Assembly: GCA_002099365.1 (NCBI GenBank)
Contig: MSED01000001.1
Coordinates: 496,001 to 560,000, forward strand
Length of the DNA stretch: 64,000 bases
Source of the DNA: Phialophora verrucosa
Lineage: Eukaryota; Ascomycota; Eurotiomycetes; Chaetothyriales; Herpotrichiellaceae
Direction: 5' to 3'
The position numbers and the translations under genes are program-made. Each line of letters opens with the position of its first letter. The stretch's first letter is position 1. Of the stretch, positions 51,241-61,522 are shown piece after piece. The notes beneath the pieces were generated by a model. That model saw only the letters and a list, made by a program, of their open reading frames with translations, did no database searches and was not told the origin of the DNA.

Positions 51241-54177
51241 TCATGATCTCTTCTGCCGCTCTCTTTCCTGCCTTTCCATTTCCCGTCTCACCAGTCTGAT
51301 ACACTCGTCGCTGACATCGCCGCCGACTCTCCACGTCCGAAGCACCACCTTCCTTGACCGCATGATTTCCTCAGCTCGCGCCCAGCGTCGGCGCCAGATC
51401 TCGATCTTCTTATCGTACGGTGCGCCGTCCGCTGCTGCGCTGGGAGCGCCTAGCTGACCCGTGCCGCCTCCTGGCAAGGAATAGGTGTCGGAGCCGGTGG
51501 CCCAGCGTGCCGCAGCCGCGGGGTAGGAGGAGATATTTCGGCGAACTGGGAGGGGTGGATTGGGTCGGTCGGAGGACAAGGAGCCCAAGTCAGAAGAGCT
51601 GGTGAAGGTGCGGGAAGGTGACTGCGAGCGGATTGTAGGCAGGGCATTGTAGGCGGAGGTCACTTGGCGGCGCGCAGCTGCCACGTAACCTTCTTCATTG
51701 TGCGAAGAGGTGCTTGTGGATGTGGCCGTGCGGGAGAGAGGTGGAGGAGGTGCCTGATTTTGACGAACAGACGAATTTGACTGAGACTGAGGCGTAGACT
51801 GTGAATTTTCGGGACCCACGCTTTCGGGAGGTGTTCGCCCGCTCCGACGAGGTGCAGGGGGAGGAGGCGGAGATTTCTTTTTCACAGCCTCTTGGGCCTC
51901 GCTGTCTGACGATGCTGATAATCTCTCATGATTAGTAGGAGGTGTTGGTGATTGAGTTGAGAAGTTCCGCAGACTTGACGGTTTCTTAGGTTTGGGTGGC
52001 GGGCCGCTCGATTTGCCGTTTGTTTCAAGCTTCTGCATGTCATCAAAGAGCTTCGAAGGCTTCGGATCATCTGGCTTCGCCACTGGATCGTCGGTAAAGT
52101 CGATGAGGTCTCCCTCTGCGGCTCTAGGATCCGCTATCGATTTCGGCCTCGTAGGCAGAGCAGGCCTGTTCGCCGGATCATCGGTGTGCATGTCGCCAGG
52201 CGACCGGCTGAGCCGTCCTTCCCGATTCACCATAGAGTCTGGAGTCGTGTTAGATACCGATTGATCGAAGAAACCTTTCTTCACAGGTGTGGTCACGTCT
52301 CGGATGAACACACCCAATATCCGCCCCGGGTGCTCAAGGACAACGTCGGTGTAAACTTCCAGATCAGCCTCTCCACTGTCGCCCACGAGGATGAACTTCC
52401 GTTCAGGAAAGTCGTTCAGGATCCTATCCAATGATCCACGTTTCCTTTCGGCTGCGGGCTCGAATATCCCCTGCAGCATCCCGGAATACTGCTTGAGGTG
52501 AAAGGAGCCAGGAGGCAGTCCGGCAAGAGAGAAGTAACTCCGCAGTAAGGGGTATAGCTGCCACGGCGAGTTGGAGACGTAGTGCAGCTTGACGCCCATG
52601 TTGGCCAGTTTGGTATACCACTCCTTGACACCCTTAATAGTCAGGTCGGACAATTCGCGGATAAAGGTGTTCTTGAAGATTTCCCTCGCGCCACTTCCAA
52701 TGGCCGAGTGCTTGATGGTGTCGTCAATGTCACTGATCAGGCTAACGCCGTCGTGTTCTGTGATGATTACATCTTCGACCGCCGACAACTTCTCCGAAGC
52801 AAGAACCTTGACTTGTTCAGGAACAAAATCGAGGGCGGCCCGCAGGTTGAAGTGACCGGAGTCGTCAGTAGTCACAGACTTGGAGGTGGACTTCTCCTTG
52901 TTGAAGAAGAAGACAGTAATCGGCACATGCGCTGTGGGCATAGACATGAATGGTCCCAGCCGAGTCAACAGTAGTTCATTCGCGGCTGCTAGCTGCTCTC
53001 GGCTCATGTTCGCAGGCTCGTTCCAGGATTGACGCTTAATCACGGAGTGGTGGCCCGGGTCTTCGTGGTCGCTGTCTGCAGGTTGGGTGACTGACCGCGT
53101 AGGCGAACTCGATCTACTACCGGCCGGAGTGCCGCCTCTAGAGGCGCTTGAGCTGTAGCTCCCCCTGATCGCTGCATCCGCCTCTCTCTGTCCGCGGCGT
53201 GCGATATTCTCGGCTTCCCTTGCAGCAAGCTCATCCTCACGGCGGGACGGACTGTCGTCAGCCCCGACCCGGTCGTTGGGGGCCAGACTTGACGGTCTCG
53301 ACGTCGCCGGACTGGGTGTGGGAGCGTAGATGCCGCTGAGTCTTCTGGCCACAGCTATGAGAAGGCGATTCTTCCTGTTCAGGGGTCCTGATTGAGGGGA
53401 ATAGATCCAGCCCCTCACGTCCACATCAACAATAGCATTGGTGTCCTCGTACTTTTCCCATTCTCGCTTCCAGTAGTCGGCGTCTCCACTACTGTGCGGC
53501 GCCTCCAGCGACTCATGAGTCCCAGGTTGAGATCGAGCCTGCTCATCAGGCGGGTTCTTCCTTCTCACATGTTTCCTAGCATAGCTAGGGAACAGGAGCA
53601 TTTCCTCATTCCCATTCCTCACGATCTCAGCATCAGGCCAGTCGCCGGGCATGCCCCCATCCATATTCTCCTGCAGTTTCTGTTGAATTTGTGCCTGGTA
53701 TGTCTGTCTCAATTCGTTTGCCGCTCGCAGGTAGCCCTTCACCCTCTCCCTCCTCGCACCAGGCAGCCGTCCGCCGCCATAGCTGGTCATCTCTCCGGCT
53801 GAGGCCTTTGCTGTAGATCTCTTTGTCCCTCTGATTTGGCGGCCAACACCATATTGTGACTGGCCATACAAGGTCCGCAGAATACGGCTCTTTCCCACTT
53901 CCCGGCGCAAGATTGAGGCGAGGCGAGTCCGCCTGAGCCTTCTACCAATGAACGTGACAATGTCTCTTCGTGCTTCTCTCCGCTCTTGCTTTCGTTGTTG
54001 TCTGCGGACGATGGCTCGATAGATGCCGGACTGCGCTCGCAGGCGCAGTTGTGGGACAGTCTCGTGACGAAAGCCCAGGTAGCGTTCACGGGCACGGCGG
54101 TGGGTATTGGGGAACAGATAGCGGAGGAGGGAAAAGGCGTTGCGGGACCCCGACAATCCGCGGAATGGAGGAGCCAC
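51241..54177 (-). CDS. app1: Actin patch protein 1 (APP1), phosphatidate phosphatase
   Basis: Single exon, 978 residues from ATG 54177 (MAPPFRGLSGSRNAFSLLR). APP1 is a Mg-dependent phosphatidate phosphatase at endocytic actin patches. The N-terminal 130 residues are basic and helical (RRQQRKQERREARRDIVTF). The conserved catalytic domain holds the HAD-type DxDxT motif in SDIDDTIKHSAIG at about residue 480, then FIRELSDLTIKGVKEWYTKL, LHYVSNSPWQLYPLLRSYF and KFILVGDSGEADLEVYTDV. The C-terminal 350 residues are Pro-rich with PPPPPAPRRSGRTPPE and PPKPKKPSSLRN, likely SH3-binding stretches for actin-patch partners such as Rvs167. The last 60 residues form a basic helical tail (IWRRRWARAEEIMRSRKVVL). 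Length agrees with filamentous-fungal orthologues, which are longer than the yeast protein. Confidence 0.93.
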   Translation of the reverse strand: MAPPFRGLSGSRNAFSLLRYLFPNTHRRARERYLGFRHETVPQLRLRAQSGIYRAIVRRQQRKQERREARRDIVTFIGRRLRRTRLASILRREVGKSRILRTLYGQSQYGVGRQIRGTKRSTAKASAGEMTSYGGGRLPGARRERVKGYLRAANELRQTYQAQIQQKLQENMDGGMPGDWPDAEIVRNGNEEMLLFPSYARKHVRRKNPPDEQARSQPGTHESLEAPHSSGDADYWKREWEKYEDTNAIVDVDVRGWIYSPQSGPLNRKNRLLIAVARRLSGIYAPTPSPATSRPSSLAPNDRVGADDSPSRREDELAAREAENIARRGQREADAAIRGSYSSSASRGGTPAGSRSSSPTRSVTQPADSDHEDPGHHSVIKRQSWNEPANMSREQLAAANELLLTRLGPFMSMPTAHVPITVFFFNKEKSTSKSVTTDDSGHFNLRAALDFVPEQVKVLASEKLSAVEDVIITEHDGVSLISDIDDTIKHSAIGSGAREIFKNTFIRELSDLTIKGVKEWYTKLANMGVKLHYVSNSPWQLYPLLRSYFSLAGLPPGSFHLKQYSGMLQGIFEPAAERKRGSLDRILNDFPERKFILVGDSGEADLEVYTDVVLEHPGRILGVFIRDVTTPVKKGFFDQSVSNTTPDSMVNREGRLSRSPGDMHTDDPANRPALPTRPKSIADPRAAEGDLIDFTDDPVAKPDDPKPSKLFDDMQKLETNGKSSGPPPKPKKPSSLRNFSTQSPTPPTNHERLSASSDSEAQEAVKKKSPPPPPAPRRSGRTPPESVGPENSQSTPQSQSNSSVRQNQAPPPPLSRTATSTSTSSHNEEGYVAAARRQVTSAYNALPTIRSQSPSRTFTSSSDLGSLSSDRPNPPLPVRRNISSYPAAAARWATGSDTYSLPGGGTGQLGAPSAAADGAPYDKKIEIWRRRWARAEEIMRSRKVVLRTWRVGGDVSDECIRLVRREMERQERERQKRS

Positions 54178-55020
54178 GGTGATCGATCAAACTGCGGCTC
54201 AGGTGGATATTCGAATGCCTGGGCGGTTAGTGATAGTGAACAAGCACAAGGTCTAAGAGTTACACAGAGAGAAATACGAGTGGGAGGCAGGATCAATTCG
54301 TGCGTTGCCGTCGCTTCTACCAAAAGTGCGTCATAGTCAGCCAGCCAGCCTTGCGCTTGGAGATCCGTCCATTAAATCTACTGGAAAGCTTGTCTTCTGC
54401 TTCACTTTGTCCGACATGGCCATCGGACGATCCTGAACCCTCATATGAATCCGTTATCACTACCTACCTGGCGACTCAGGGGCGGTTATCAACTACACGA
54501 CATCTACTCGTAAACTCCAGACTTCGCACCGCAAGGGGTAAAGCGCAGGATGACCTTGCTGCATCGTCAGCATTTTGCATCCACGAACCTTGTATACTAC
54601 CCCGTACGATCATCGAGGCCAATTGAGGCTGAATAGCATCTCGAGTGGCTCGGATATTGTGTGTAACAGCAGGTACAGAGGGTCGTGAAGGGTGCCCATG
54701 TGACTCAATGCGACACGGTACCATACGTCGGCTTCTGAGTTTTCAGGTGGACTGGACGGGAAAGAGACATGTTACTGACTTCAATTAGTCGAGTCACCAG
54801 ACTCCTCAGACTGTACGAGCACACCGCAAGGGAGAGGCACAGATCACTCGTTGATTAACTCAGTCCAACCAAGTTTACCAAGCATCCTGAACCGAAGGTG
54901 ATATCGAAGGTTCCGCCGACGACTTCACCGCTCCCTATAATCTACTTCATCTATCTGACGAAGTCCCCCAGAGCGATAGCAAACGCAAGGCCCCATGCGC
55001 TCGCACTGCCACCAGCAGTT
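54178..55020. other. Intergenic, 0.8 kb
   Basis: It contains the APP1 promoter and the 3' flank of the dienelactone hydrolase gene. No supported gene or repeat. Confidence 0.5.
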
Positions 55021-56074
55021 TTACTGTGACAGCCACAGGTCAAACCACTGAACAATTGCCCTCAGGCTCTCTTCCTTTGCATAGCCTGCCAACCAGTCAG
55101 TACGAACAATGACTTTGACCCTTCCGAGAAGCTGGAGGAGACATACGCTCATATGGGTTATCCAAATTGCAGCGAAGGGCGAACCCATGCTCAACGCCCG
55201 AAAACAGTTGCAGATTGTACGCCTTCTTGTCATTGCGGAGGATGTCCACCGCCGTGTTGCGGGCTTCCGTCCCAAAGGTATGGTCGGTCTCAGCGCACGA
55301 CAAAAACAAAGGCTCTGGATACGCGCGTCAATTGATCCGTGAAGCAACAGGGCCTCAACCAGCTTGCTTGCTACGTGGTACTCACTGTTTAACTGCCGAA
55401 AATGATGCTCCTTCAGAAATGCCGGATGAGCAAAAGCGCCAGCCGCACAGATATTACGGGCCAGCTCGTTGCACACATACGGTGCTCCGAAACAGTATCT
55501 GGTCGCGTGGTTAGAAACCCGCTCATGTGAAGATGAAGATGCTCGCAAACATACCCTACGCACGCGTACTTGGTCGTCGCGCCGCCAAACTGAGCCTTCA
55601 CAGCCTCGACCCATTTAGGGGTGACTTCGTCTGCGAACGCAGTATGCTTCTTCTTCCAGGCTTCGTAATCAAACCCCGGGGCTGGATCGTCTCGACCTTT
55701 GCGGTGCTTCCACACGGGGTCCTACAGTATCTCCGCATATCAGCCGCTTCAGCGTTCCAGGACAAGGCGTGACCACGACCACAGTGAGAATGAGATATGA
55801 GATTGGGACTGACTCCTTGGAAGTAATCCAACCCAATCGTCAGGTAGCCAGCATCAGCGAAGGCGTCCATGACCAGAAACCCATTGTTGAAGAATCCCCA
55901 CACATCGGGAAAGTAAAGGACGATATTGCCGTTGTTCTTCGCCTGCGGCGTCGAGATATATGTATTAACGCCAGCAACAATCTCAGTTCGACCTCGTGGC
56001 TCCCCTTGGTGCAGCGAACCCTTCAGACAACAGTCGGCCGACGGCTTTGCGAGATATCCCTCCTTGTCTGCCAT
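55021..56074 (-). CDS. Dienelactone hydrolase family protein
   Basis: Five exons on the minus strand: 55814..56074, 55555..55721, 55386..55498, 55147..55314 and 55021..55085, giving 257 residues. All introns are GT-AG with sound donors (GTCAGT, GTATGT, GTGAGT, GTATGT) and every join keeps the family sequence. The protein opens with PSADCCLKGSLHQGEPRGRT, a common fungal opening, then IVLYFPDVWGFFNNGFLVMD, the nucleophile elbow GYCFGAPY (Cys), SCAETDHTFG (acid) and VEHGFALRCN (His). Dienelactone hydrolases open lactone rings in aromatic catabolism; fungal members also hydrolyse other esters, so the substrate is open. Cytosolic, with no signal peptide. It is divergent from a short-chain dehydrogenase and near an alpha/beta hydrolase. 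Confidence 0.92.
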
Positions 56075-57029
56075 GACGTGGGGATGGGGACAGGGACGTT
56101 GACAGGATAAGTAACGGCAGGTGCGTACAGTACCTGGATCTGTCTTTCGAATCTCTGTCGTGGTCGTAATATCTCACCTACGGCTTCATCTTCGTCTGGC
56201 ACGATGGCGCCATACATGGGACTGGGCTCTGTAGCCACCAGCCGGTCATCCCCCGCGGCTAACCTTCACTGTCCTCACACCCGTGCCGTGGAGCGAAAGA
56301 CGATCCTCCCACCTGCCATGCACCAAGAGTAAATTGGAGTCGCCTCGAGCGGGGCACAAGGCCACCATCGGCGTCAGCAACCAGCCTGCAATCAGCCAGC
56401 AACCAACAGCCAACACGGAATAGGCCAGCGAGCCGGCCGTCCAGCCACCCAGTCGGTACGCCTGCTCGGCAGGGTAGGTTGGGTCCTCCATATCAAAAGT
56501 ACATTCCCAGTGGCACCGCAAGTGACAGGCTCGGCTACTAATTGCTAGTCCATGAGTGTCACCACTTACAGCATGGGCATCCATTTGGATGGTGAAACTC
56601 TGTCATGCCCCCCTCTATGCCCACAAACGGATTCCACCGCAAACCGAAGCGCGTATGCTTCCTCATGCCGCGTACCCCGTACCTCAACCTCGCACCACGC
56701 CTGTAGCGGGCCTCTGGTCTTGTGACAACATTTTTATTCCGACGACGATACAAAAGGTCGTCTGCCGAGAAGGTGGGTAGGTATTTGTATTCAACAATCT
56801 TGGACGTGAACAGTCAGCCAGCTTGTGGCGCGAGTTGTCTATTGATCAAATCAACTATAGAGAAGCCATTGCTGTACGTACAACCTAGTACTATCACTCC
56901 CTACTGCACCACCGACCAGACGACCCGAGTGAGGTTACACAGGACGGTGTGTCCATCTGTCCAACATTCCATCTTTCCCGAAGACGCACACCATTATCTA
57001 GGTATTGTATCTTATTAATTGATTCAGCG
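56075..57029. promoter_or_regulatory. Divergent region between DLH and SDR genes
   Basis: 955 bp between start codons. It holds one possible small ORF (56246..56584) and otherwise no recognised element. Long enough for shared regulatory sites; none is identified by name. Confidence 0.4.
56246..56584 (-). CDS. Possible small single-span membrane protein
   Basis: Minus-strand frame of 112 codons from ATG 56584. The segment LAYSVLAVGCWLIAGWLLTP would span a membrane, preceded by MEDPTYPAEQAYRLGGW, where an internal ATG at 56491 could also start the protein. A GTAAGT lies five codons after the first ATG, so the 5' part may be intronic. No family is recognised. Confidence 0.3.
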   Translation of the reverse strand: MDAHAVSGDTHGLAISSRACHLRCHWECTFDMEDPTYPAEQAYRLGGWTAGSLAYSVLAVGCWLIAGWLLTPMVALCPARGDSNLLLVHGRWEDRLSLHGTGVRTVKVSRGG

Positions 57030-58142
57030 ATGGCTCCATTCGACTTCACCGGCGAGGTGGCCATCGTTGCAGGCGCGGGCTCTCGTCTACCAGGTATGTT
57101 ACGAACTCGAAGTCTTCATTGTTATTGACCCACGACCTACTGTTCATCTCCATCCATCCACACGGAACACACACACACAGAGAGAGAGTCGCATACTTAT
57201 GTAATTTGACCACTCAATAACTCGTTCATCGTATTTTGCGCAGGCGAAATCGGCAACGGCCGCGCCACAGCCATCCTCCTTGCGCGGCAGGGCGCCAAAG
57301 TCGCGCTCCTTGACATCAACGCCGACTGGGCCGAAGAGACGAAGCGCATGATCGACTCCGAGGGCGGCACCTCGGTGGTGATCCGCACAGACGTGACGGA
57401 CGAGGAATCATGCAAAGCCGCCGTGGCGGCGACGGTCGCCCACTTCGGCGGTGTGCACATCCTCGTCAACGTCGTGGGCGTGGGCGGGGCGATGGGTGAC
57501 GCCACGACCGTCGACCTCGCGGCTTGGGACCGCGACATGCGCATCAACGTCACGAGCATGGTGCTCATGGCGCGGCACGTCATTCCGGAGATGCGGCGCA
57601 ATGGATCAGAACACCGCGACGGCATCATCGTCAACATATCGTCCGTGTCCGGATTGTTGGGCGGAAATCCGAGCCTGTTGTACCCGACGTCCAAGGGCGC
57701 GATTATCCAGATGACGCGCGCCATGGCCGCGCAGCATGGCGAGGAGGGCATTCGGGTGAATTGCGTGTGTCCCGGCATGGTGTACACGCCGATGGTGCGC
57801 AGAGGGGGTATGAGCGAGGAGATGAGACAGGCTAGGATCAATCAGAATCTACTCAAGACCGAGGGCACGGCATGGGATGTCGGCTATGGTGAGTGATCTT
57901 CTCCCCTCGCTCCTTTCCCTTTTCTCTCCCTTTGTGCAGATGGCTGTATTGACGATGCTGATGCTGAGCTTACATTTTCGGTAGCCGTGCTGTTCTTGTG
58001 TAGTAAGGAGGCGAAGTGGATTACCGGGCTCATCATGCCAGTCGATGGTGGGACTACGGCAGGGAAATCTGTGGGCGACAGGCCGGCGCTAAAGGCCGAT
58101 GTGTTGGCCGAGCAGATGACGGGGATTCCTAACCATGGGTAA
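57030..58142 (+). CDS. Short-chain dehydrogenase/reductase (SDR)
   Basis: Three exons: 57030..57093, 57244..57888 and 57985..58142, giving 288 residues. Introns are GTATGT...GCGCAG and GTGAGT...GGTAG. The NAD(P)-binding motif is AGAGSRLPGEIGNGRA, with an insertion between the first Gly and the last GxG compared with the usual TGxxxGxG. DVTDEES follows beta-strand 3, NVVGVGG corresponds to the NNAG block, NISSVSG holds the catalytic Ser, and YPTSKGAI the YxxxK pair. The end is WITGLIMPVDGGTTAG as in classical SDRs. The Asp after beta-2 (LLDINADWA) favours NAD. The enzyme would oxidise or reduce a small alcohol or ketone in the cytosol. Substrate unknown. Divergent from DLH and convergent with the alpha/beta hydrolase. 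Confidence 0.93.
57167..57188. repeat. (AC)n(AG)n microsatellite in SDR intron 1
   Basis: An ACACACACACAC run passes directly into AGAGAGAG inside the intron 57094..57243. A compound dinucleotide repeat in a noncoding position, expected to vary between strains. Confidence 0.85.
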
Positions 58143-58402
58143 TACAGCCCTGTGCAGTCACACTACTGGTGGTGGGCCCGGCGCGTAAGCTCAAGGGGTG
58201 TGTATGTATGTATGTAGGCCGACCATGGTGGAAGTCAGGGAGTAGGTATAGAGTCCAGGAGATGACCACTCTGCATGGCGTTTGAGCGGAACAGGCCCAC
58301 ACGTTGGTCGCTAAGCTTTTGCCTATGTACCAATCCATTTCCATATCCATCCGCATATTCGGCCATGTCTCCTATTTAATTAGGGGCTTGCATTCCCTCT
58401 CC

Positions 58403-58420
58403 TATCTCTCTCTCTCTCTC
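58403..58420. repeat. (CT)n tract overlapping the hydrolase stop codon
   Basis: A run of TC/CT dinucleotides ends in CTCAGG; the TCA at 58419-58421 is the reverse of the TGA stop of the minus-strand hydrolase. Confidence 0.8.
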
Positions 58421-59510
58421 AGGCATATTTACCGACAAACGCAATCAGCGCGTTGTCCACCTCTTTCGGATGCGAGGCGGACAAGAAGTGCGCACCACCT
58501 GGGACGGTGATCAGTTCGGCGGACGGAGAATTGACGAACAGCTTGATTTCCTGCTGCGCGTTCGCAACGCTGTACACAGCATCGTCTGTGCCCTGTCCAT
58601 CGCCCTCGGATTAGCAATCCCGTCCATGTCTTCAGCCACAGGCTTCACACCTCACTTGACCTGACCTACCCACCACGGTAGGCTCGAGGGAGGGGGGACT
58701 CACATGCAACCACATGACCGGGCATGTCACGTCGAACAAACGGCCATGCAAGCCGTCTCTGTCTCTCAGATTGATCGCCGCCATCCTGGCTCTCCTGCGC
58801 CCGTCGTCGCCCTGGTAGTTGGCCTGGATGGTCTTGCGCCAGAACTCGCGCGTCTCGTCGGAGCAGCCCTTGCCGAAGCCGATGTCGATGAGGAAGTCGC
58901 AGTACGCCAGGTCGGGTTGGAAGTCCGGCGTCGGGGTCTTGGACGTCCACGCGTCGATCGGGACGCTCACGTCGCGCACGCCGTCCCAGCACCCGAGATC
59001 GCGGGTGCGCTGGGATTCGTAGTCCAGCGACGTCCCCAGCGGGATAATGCCTACGATCTGAGAAAGGCAGGGAAAAGGAGACGGGTTAGCACAAACCGAA
59101 GAGCGGGCAACCTACAAGGGCCGCCAGTCGCGTAACTTGATACATACCTTGTCGGGTGCCAACAGCGCCATTCGCACCGTGATCCAGCCGCCTTGGCTCG
59201 TGCCCAGGACAAAGGCCTTCTTGATGCCCAAGGCGTCCATGACCTGGAGGTTCATGATGGCCGTGTCCCAGTACGTGAAGTTCTCGACCTTTGCGCGCGT
59301 CTGGCCGTGGCCCAGCAGCTCGATGGCCACGAGGTTCATCTTGTCCGTCAGCTGCTTGTTGGCATACTGTCCCTGGTAGAGATCGGACGAGGTCGTGAAG
59401 CTGTTGACGAGGATCAACGTTGGCTTCTTGGCGTCGTAAGGATAAGGCGACTGGTACGCGGCATCGATGCCGCCCAGGTGAGGGACGCGGACGGTCTTGG
59501 TATTAGGCAT
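58419..59510 (-). CDS. Alpha/beta hydrolase
   Basis: Three exons on the minus strand: 59148..59510, 58704..59057 and 58419..58592, giving 296 residues; introns are GTATGT...CTCAG and GTGAGT...GGACAG, all joins in phase 0. The start MPNTKTVRVPHLGGIDAAYQ is followed by LILVNSFTTSSDLYQGQY (oxyanion-side strand), the nucleophile elbow FVLGTSQGGWI (Ser about 110), VMWLHGTDDAVYS (Asp) and VPGGAHFLSASHP (His). The cap region between them holds WTSKTPTPDFQPDLAYCDFL. The layout fits small cytosolic hydrolases or lactonases of the 3-oxoadipate enol-lactonase type, but specificity is not decidable. Next to SDR and DLH it may form part of a small catabolic group. Confidence 0.92.
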
Positions 59511-61522
59511 GTTGAGGCTGATATCGGCCGTTCTTTGGGTTGTTACTGGATTCGCGCGCCAAGCAGAAGGTATATTGACCGAATGCTCAAATCAACCCCG
59601 AGACAATTAGATCCCGGGCGAAACTTCGAGAGGTTCCAAGCAAGAGCCATCTTTATGTACTTGTACATGTCGAACCTGAGGCGGGGCCGCCAGTTTTTTT
59701 CTCCATTTTATTCTCCAATATGGCTCGGATTCGTCGTCTACCAAGGCGCGTTGTATAATTACATACAACCGGATGACCGCGAGTCCCCGCATCTTGGGAT
59801 GATGGTGAGCCGAGCGAAGTGTCTCTTAGGTCATTGTATCGATGCGGATCCGCTCCGGATGCCACAACCTATCTTCTCCGTGGCGCCAGTTGCTGACGAT
59901 CCTGCGAAAGGCGCATGGTGGGAATGACGCAGCAGATTTGCTCAGGAGTCGTTGCGCGAAGAGGGGGTTGTAGTTCGGGAGTTGAGTCGATCCGGCATTT
60001 GTCCGGCTCCTGGCCGAGAATTGAGCACCGCAAGACTCGAAACTTACTCGAAACCTTCTCTGCCGATGCTAGGTTAGCTCTCACTCTTGAAGCGGTAAAT
60101 AGGACTGCGTATAACTCCAAGTTGGAGAAATTCAATAGACGGAAGGAAGGGTGGTTCTTAGGAACCGATACGAACTGTCTGTACGGACGATCTGTGGCTC
60201 ATGTAGACACGTCGCAGCGGATAGAGTTCGGCGCGATATAATTGGAGGCGTGCTCGTTTCTCGCTTCCCTCGCTTATTGTTTACGAGTACTTGGCGCTTG
60301 AGTGGAGATAGTAGTAACGGTACTTCCAACAACCTAAAGACTGAGATAGAAGGGAGAACCTTAGTGACAGCATCCGACAGGCGTAATGAATGGCGCGCCT
60401 AACCTGAGAAAGGTATGTAAAGGATGAAACTGACTGATCCTACGCCGTACATCGTGTAAGCTTTACACTCTTAGTAGGGCGATGAAGTGAAGACTCCTGT
60501 ATACACCGAAACCCCTTCCTTGCCAACACGGACAAAATGGCCAAAAAACAAAAACTCTACCACACCCTCTACTCGAACAGTAGAAGTGTGATATCGCTTT
60601 TGTGTTTTGATTGGGCTATATCCGGTGGTGGCAAGCCAACCGGTCTACTCCCATCTCGCAGTCATCTCGTTCGATGCACCGCCGATTTGACTTGTCAAGT
60701 ATGTAAACATTGTGTTATTTCTGGCCTGTTCCTTTGTCCACCACTTTATTTCCGTCGGCGTTCGAGGAGGGAGGGATCGAGGAGGATCGAGGATCGGATC
60801 GGTTCGGACTATTGTTGGCGACAGCGGGAGTTGAACGTGGGTTTGTTGTCGCACAATTCGTCTCTGGCTCGCCTTCTAGCCCGGTGCTAGTTTGATCTGA
60901 GCCCGAGAAGATATTGTGACTGAATTTGAGAATCTTTAAAATATCAAGGCAGAACACGGCGACGAGGAATTATGATTGGCTCGTCAGTGAAGTGAAGGTC
61001 AAAAGTCACGTTCGTCGCTATCGAGGCAACATGCAGTGATGGCTCTGGGGTACGCTGCCTTGAGCGGAACATGAAGGGCATGAAGGGAGCCAATGTCCGG
61101 AGTATGTAAACAACGAAAAGAGCGCATGGTACCAGATCAGGCGGGCAATATCAAGCTGATGAGGGAAATAAGTAAGTGGCTTCGAAGTCAGTCTTTTCAT
61201 TCATTCTTACTCCGTATCTTTGTTCTATTTCAGCATGTTCTTCATCTACATGCGTCCCTCTGCTCTGCCTTGCCTTCCCTTCTCTTGTCGTCTCCCATAT
61301 ACGAATTAGTCGTATGTTCAATCGTGTTCTTGAGTACATCGTAGTAAAACATCAGGTGCCATTGCGTCATCCGAGGCATCAAATCCAAGATATTCCAAAT
61401 CAATAGCGAAGAAGGTATTAGTATGCCGGATGATAAGTATCCGATCCCGATAATAACAGTGCCGTTGTGCCTTTTTGTATCCGTCCAACTCCAGTGATCC
61501 GTACAGCTTCTCCATCGACCTC
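59511..61522. other. Intergenic, 2 kb
   Basis: The longest frames (60537..60890 plus; 59915..60241 plus) have poor codon character and no motif. No gene, tRNA or element end was found. The left end is the hydrolase promoter. Confidence 0.5.
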
